Below, in pieces: positions 7,407-7,442 of a stretch of DNA of 7,442 nt. Numbering within the stretch: position 1 is the stretch's first letter; the number at the start of each line of letters is the position of its first letter. Below the pieces are notes generated by a model that saw only the letters and a program-made list of their open reading frames with translations, was not told the DNA's origin and did no database searches. The position numbers were made by a program, and so were the translations under genes. The stretch comes from Acidiferrobacteraceae bacterium (GTDB lineage Bacteria; Pseudomonadota; Gammaproteobacteria; Arenicellales; UBA868), in assembly GCA_002731295.1 (NCBI GenBank), contig PCBE01000089.1:1-7442 (forward strand). The letters run 5' to 3'.

Positions 7407-7421
7407 TCTGGTTTAACCAGA
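7407..7421. repeat. Second inverted repeat (7-bp arms) in the RNA helicase upstream region
   Basis: TCTGGTT and AACCAGA flank a single T, so a hairpin would close with about six pairs and a three-base loop. It sits four bases from the first inverted repeat, with a further short palindrome ACCGGT (7401-7406) bridging the two. Tandem stems in this position suggest a structured leader or an operator for the helicase gene; the role is inferred. Confidence 0.45.
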
Positions 7422-7442
7422 CTGTGGCAAGCATATCGCCTT

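Overview
The window reads like chromosomal DNA of a proteobacterium, most likely a gammaproteobacterium. The supports are a full-length RecQ with zinc, winged-helix and HRDC domains, a small MscS channel, and a RhlE/SrmB-type DEAD-box RNA helicase with a basic tail. This taxonomic call is an inference from protein style, not from a marker gene. Five protein genes fill most of the window. I see no rRNA, tRNA, CRISPR array, insertion sequence or phage gene.

Left part (1-2404, + strand): a two-gene catabolic-looking unit. The first gene, cut by the window edge, is an M24 'pita-bread' fold protein of the creatinase / ectoine-hydrolase kind that has lost the usual metal ligands. After 58 bases comes an FAD-dependent oxidoreductase of the DAO fold. 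Its sequence resembles mitochondrial FOXRED1 as I remember it, and more distantly sarcosine / dimethylglycine dehydrogenases. A plausible but unproven reading is that the M24 protein hydrolyses a C-N bond in a small nitrogenous compound and the flavoenzyme oxidises the amine released, as creatinase and sarcosine oxidase do in creatine breakdown.

Middle part (2583-4755): recQ on the - strand, convergent with the flavoenzyme gene and visibly more AT-rich than its neighbours. It carries a non-consensus aromatic-rich loop just after the DEAH box. A 355-base gap with no convincing gene separates it from the divergent mscS gene.

Right part (4756-7442): mscS on the + strand, convergent with a DEAD-box RNA helicase gene on the - strand. 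After the mscS stop the same frame stays open for 55 more codons. The RNA helicase has no ATG or GTG start in its open frame and appears to begin at TTG. Two tandem inverted repeats lie in its upstream region at the right edge of the window.

Nothing here amounts to a clear new multi-gene system. The best leads are the metal-ligand-less M24 protein paired with a FOXRED1-like flavoenzyme, and the unusual RecQ loop.
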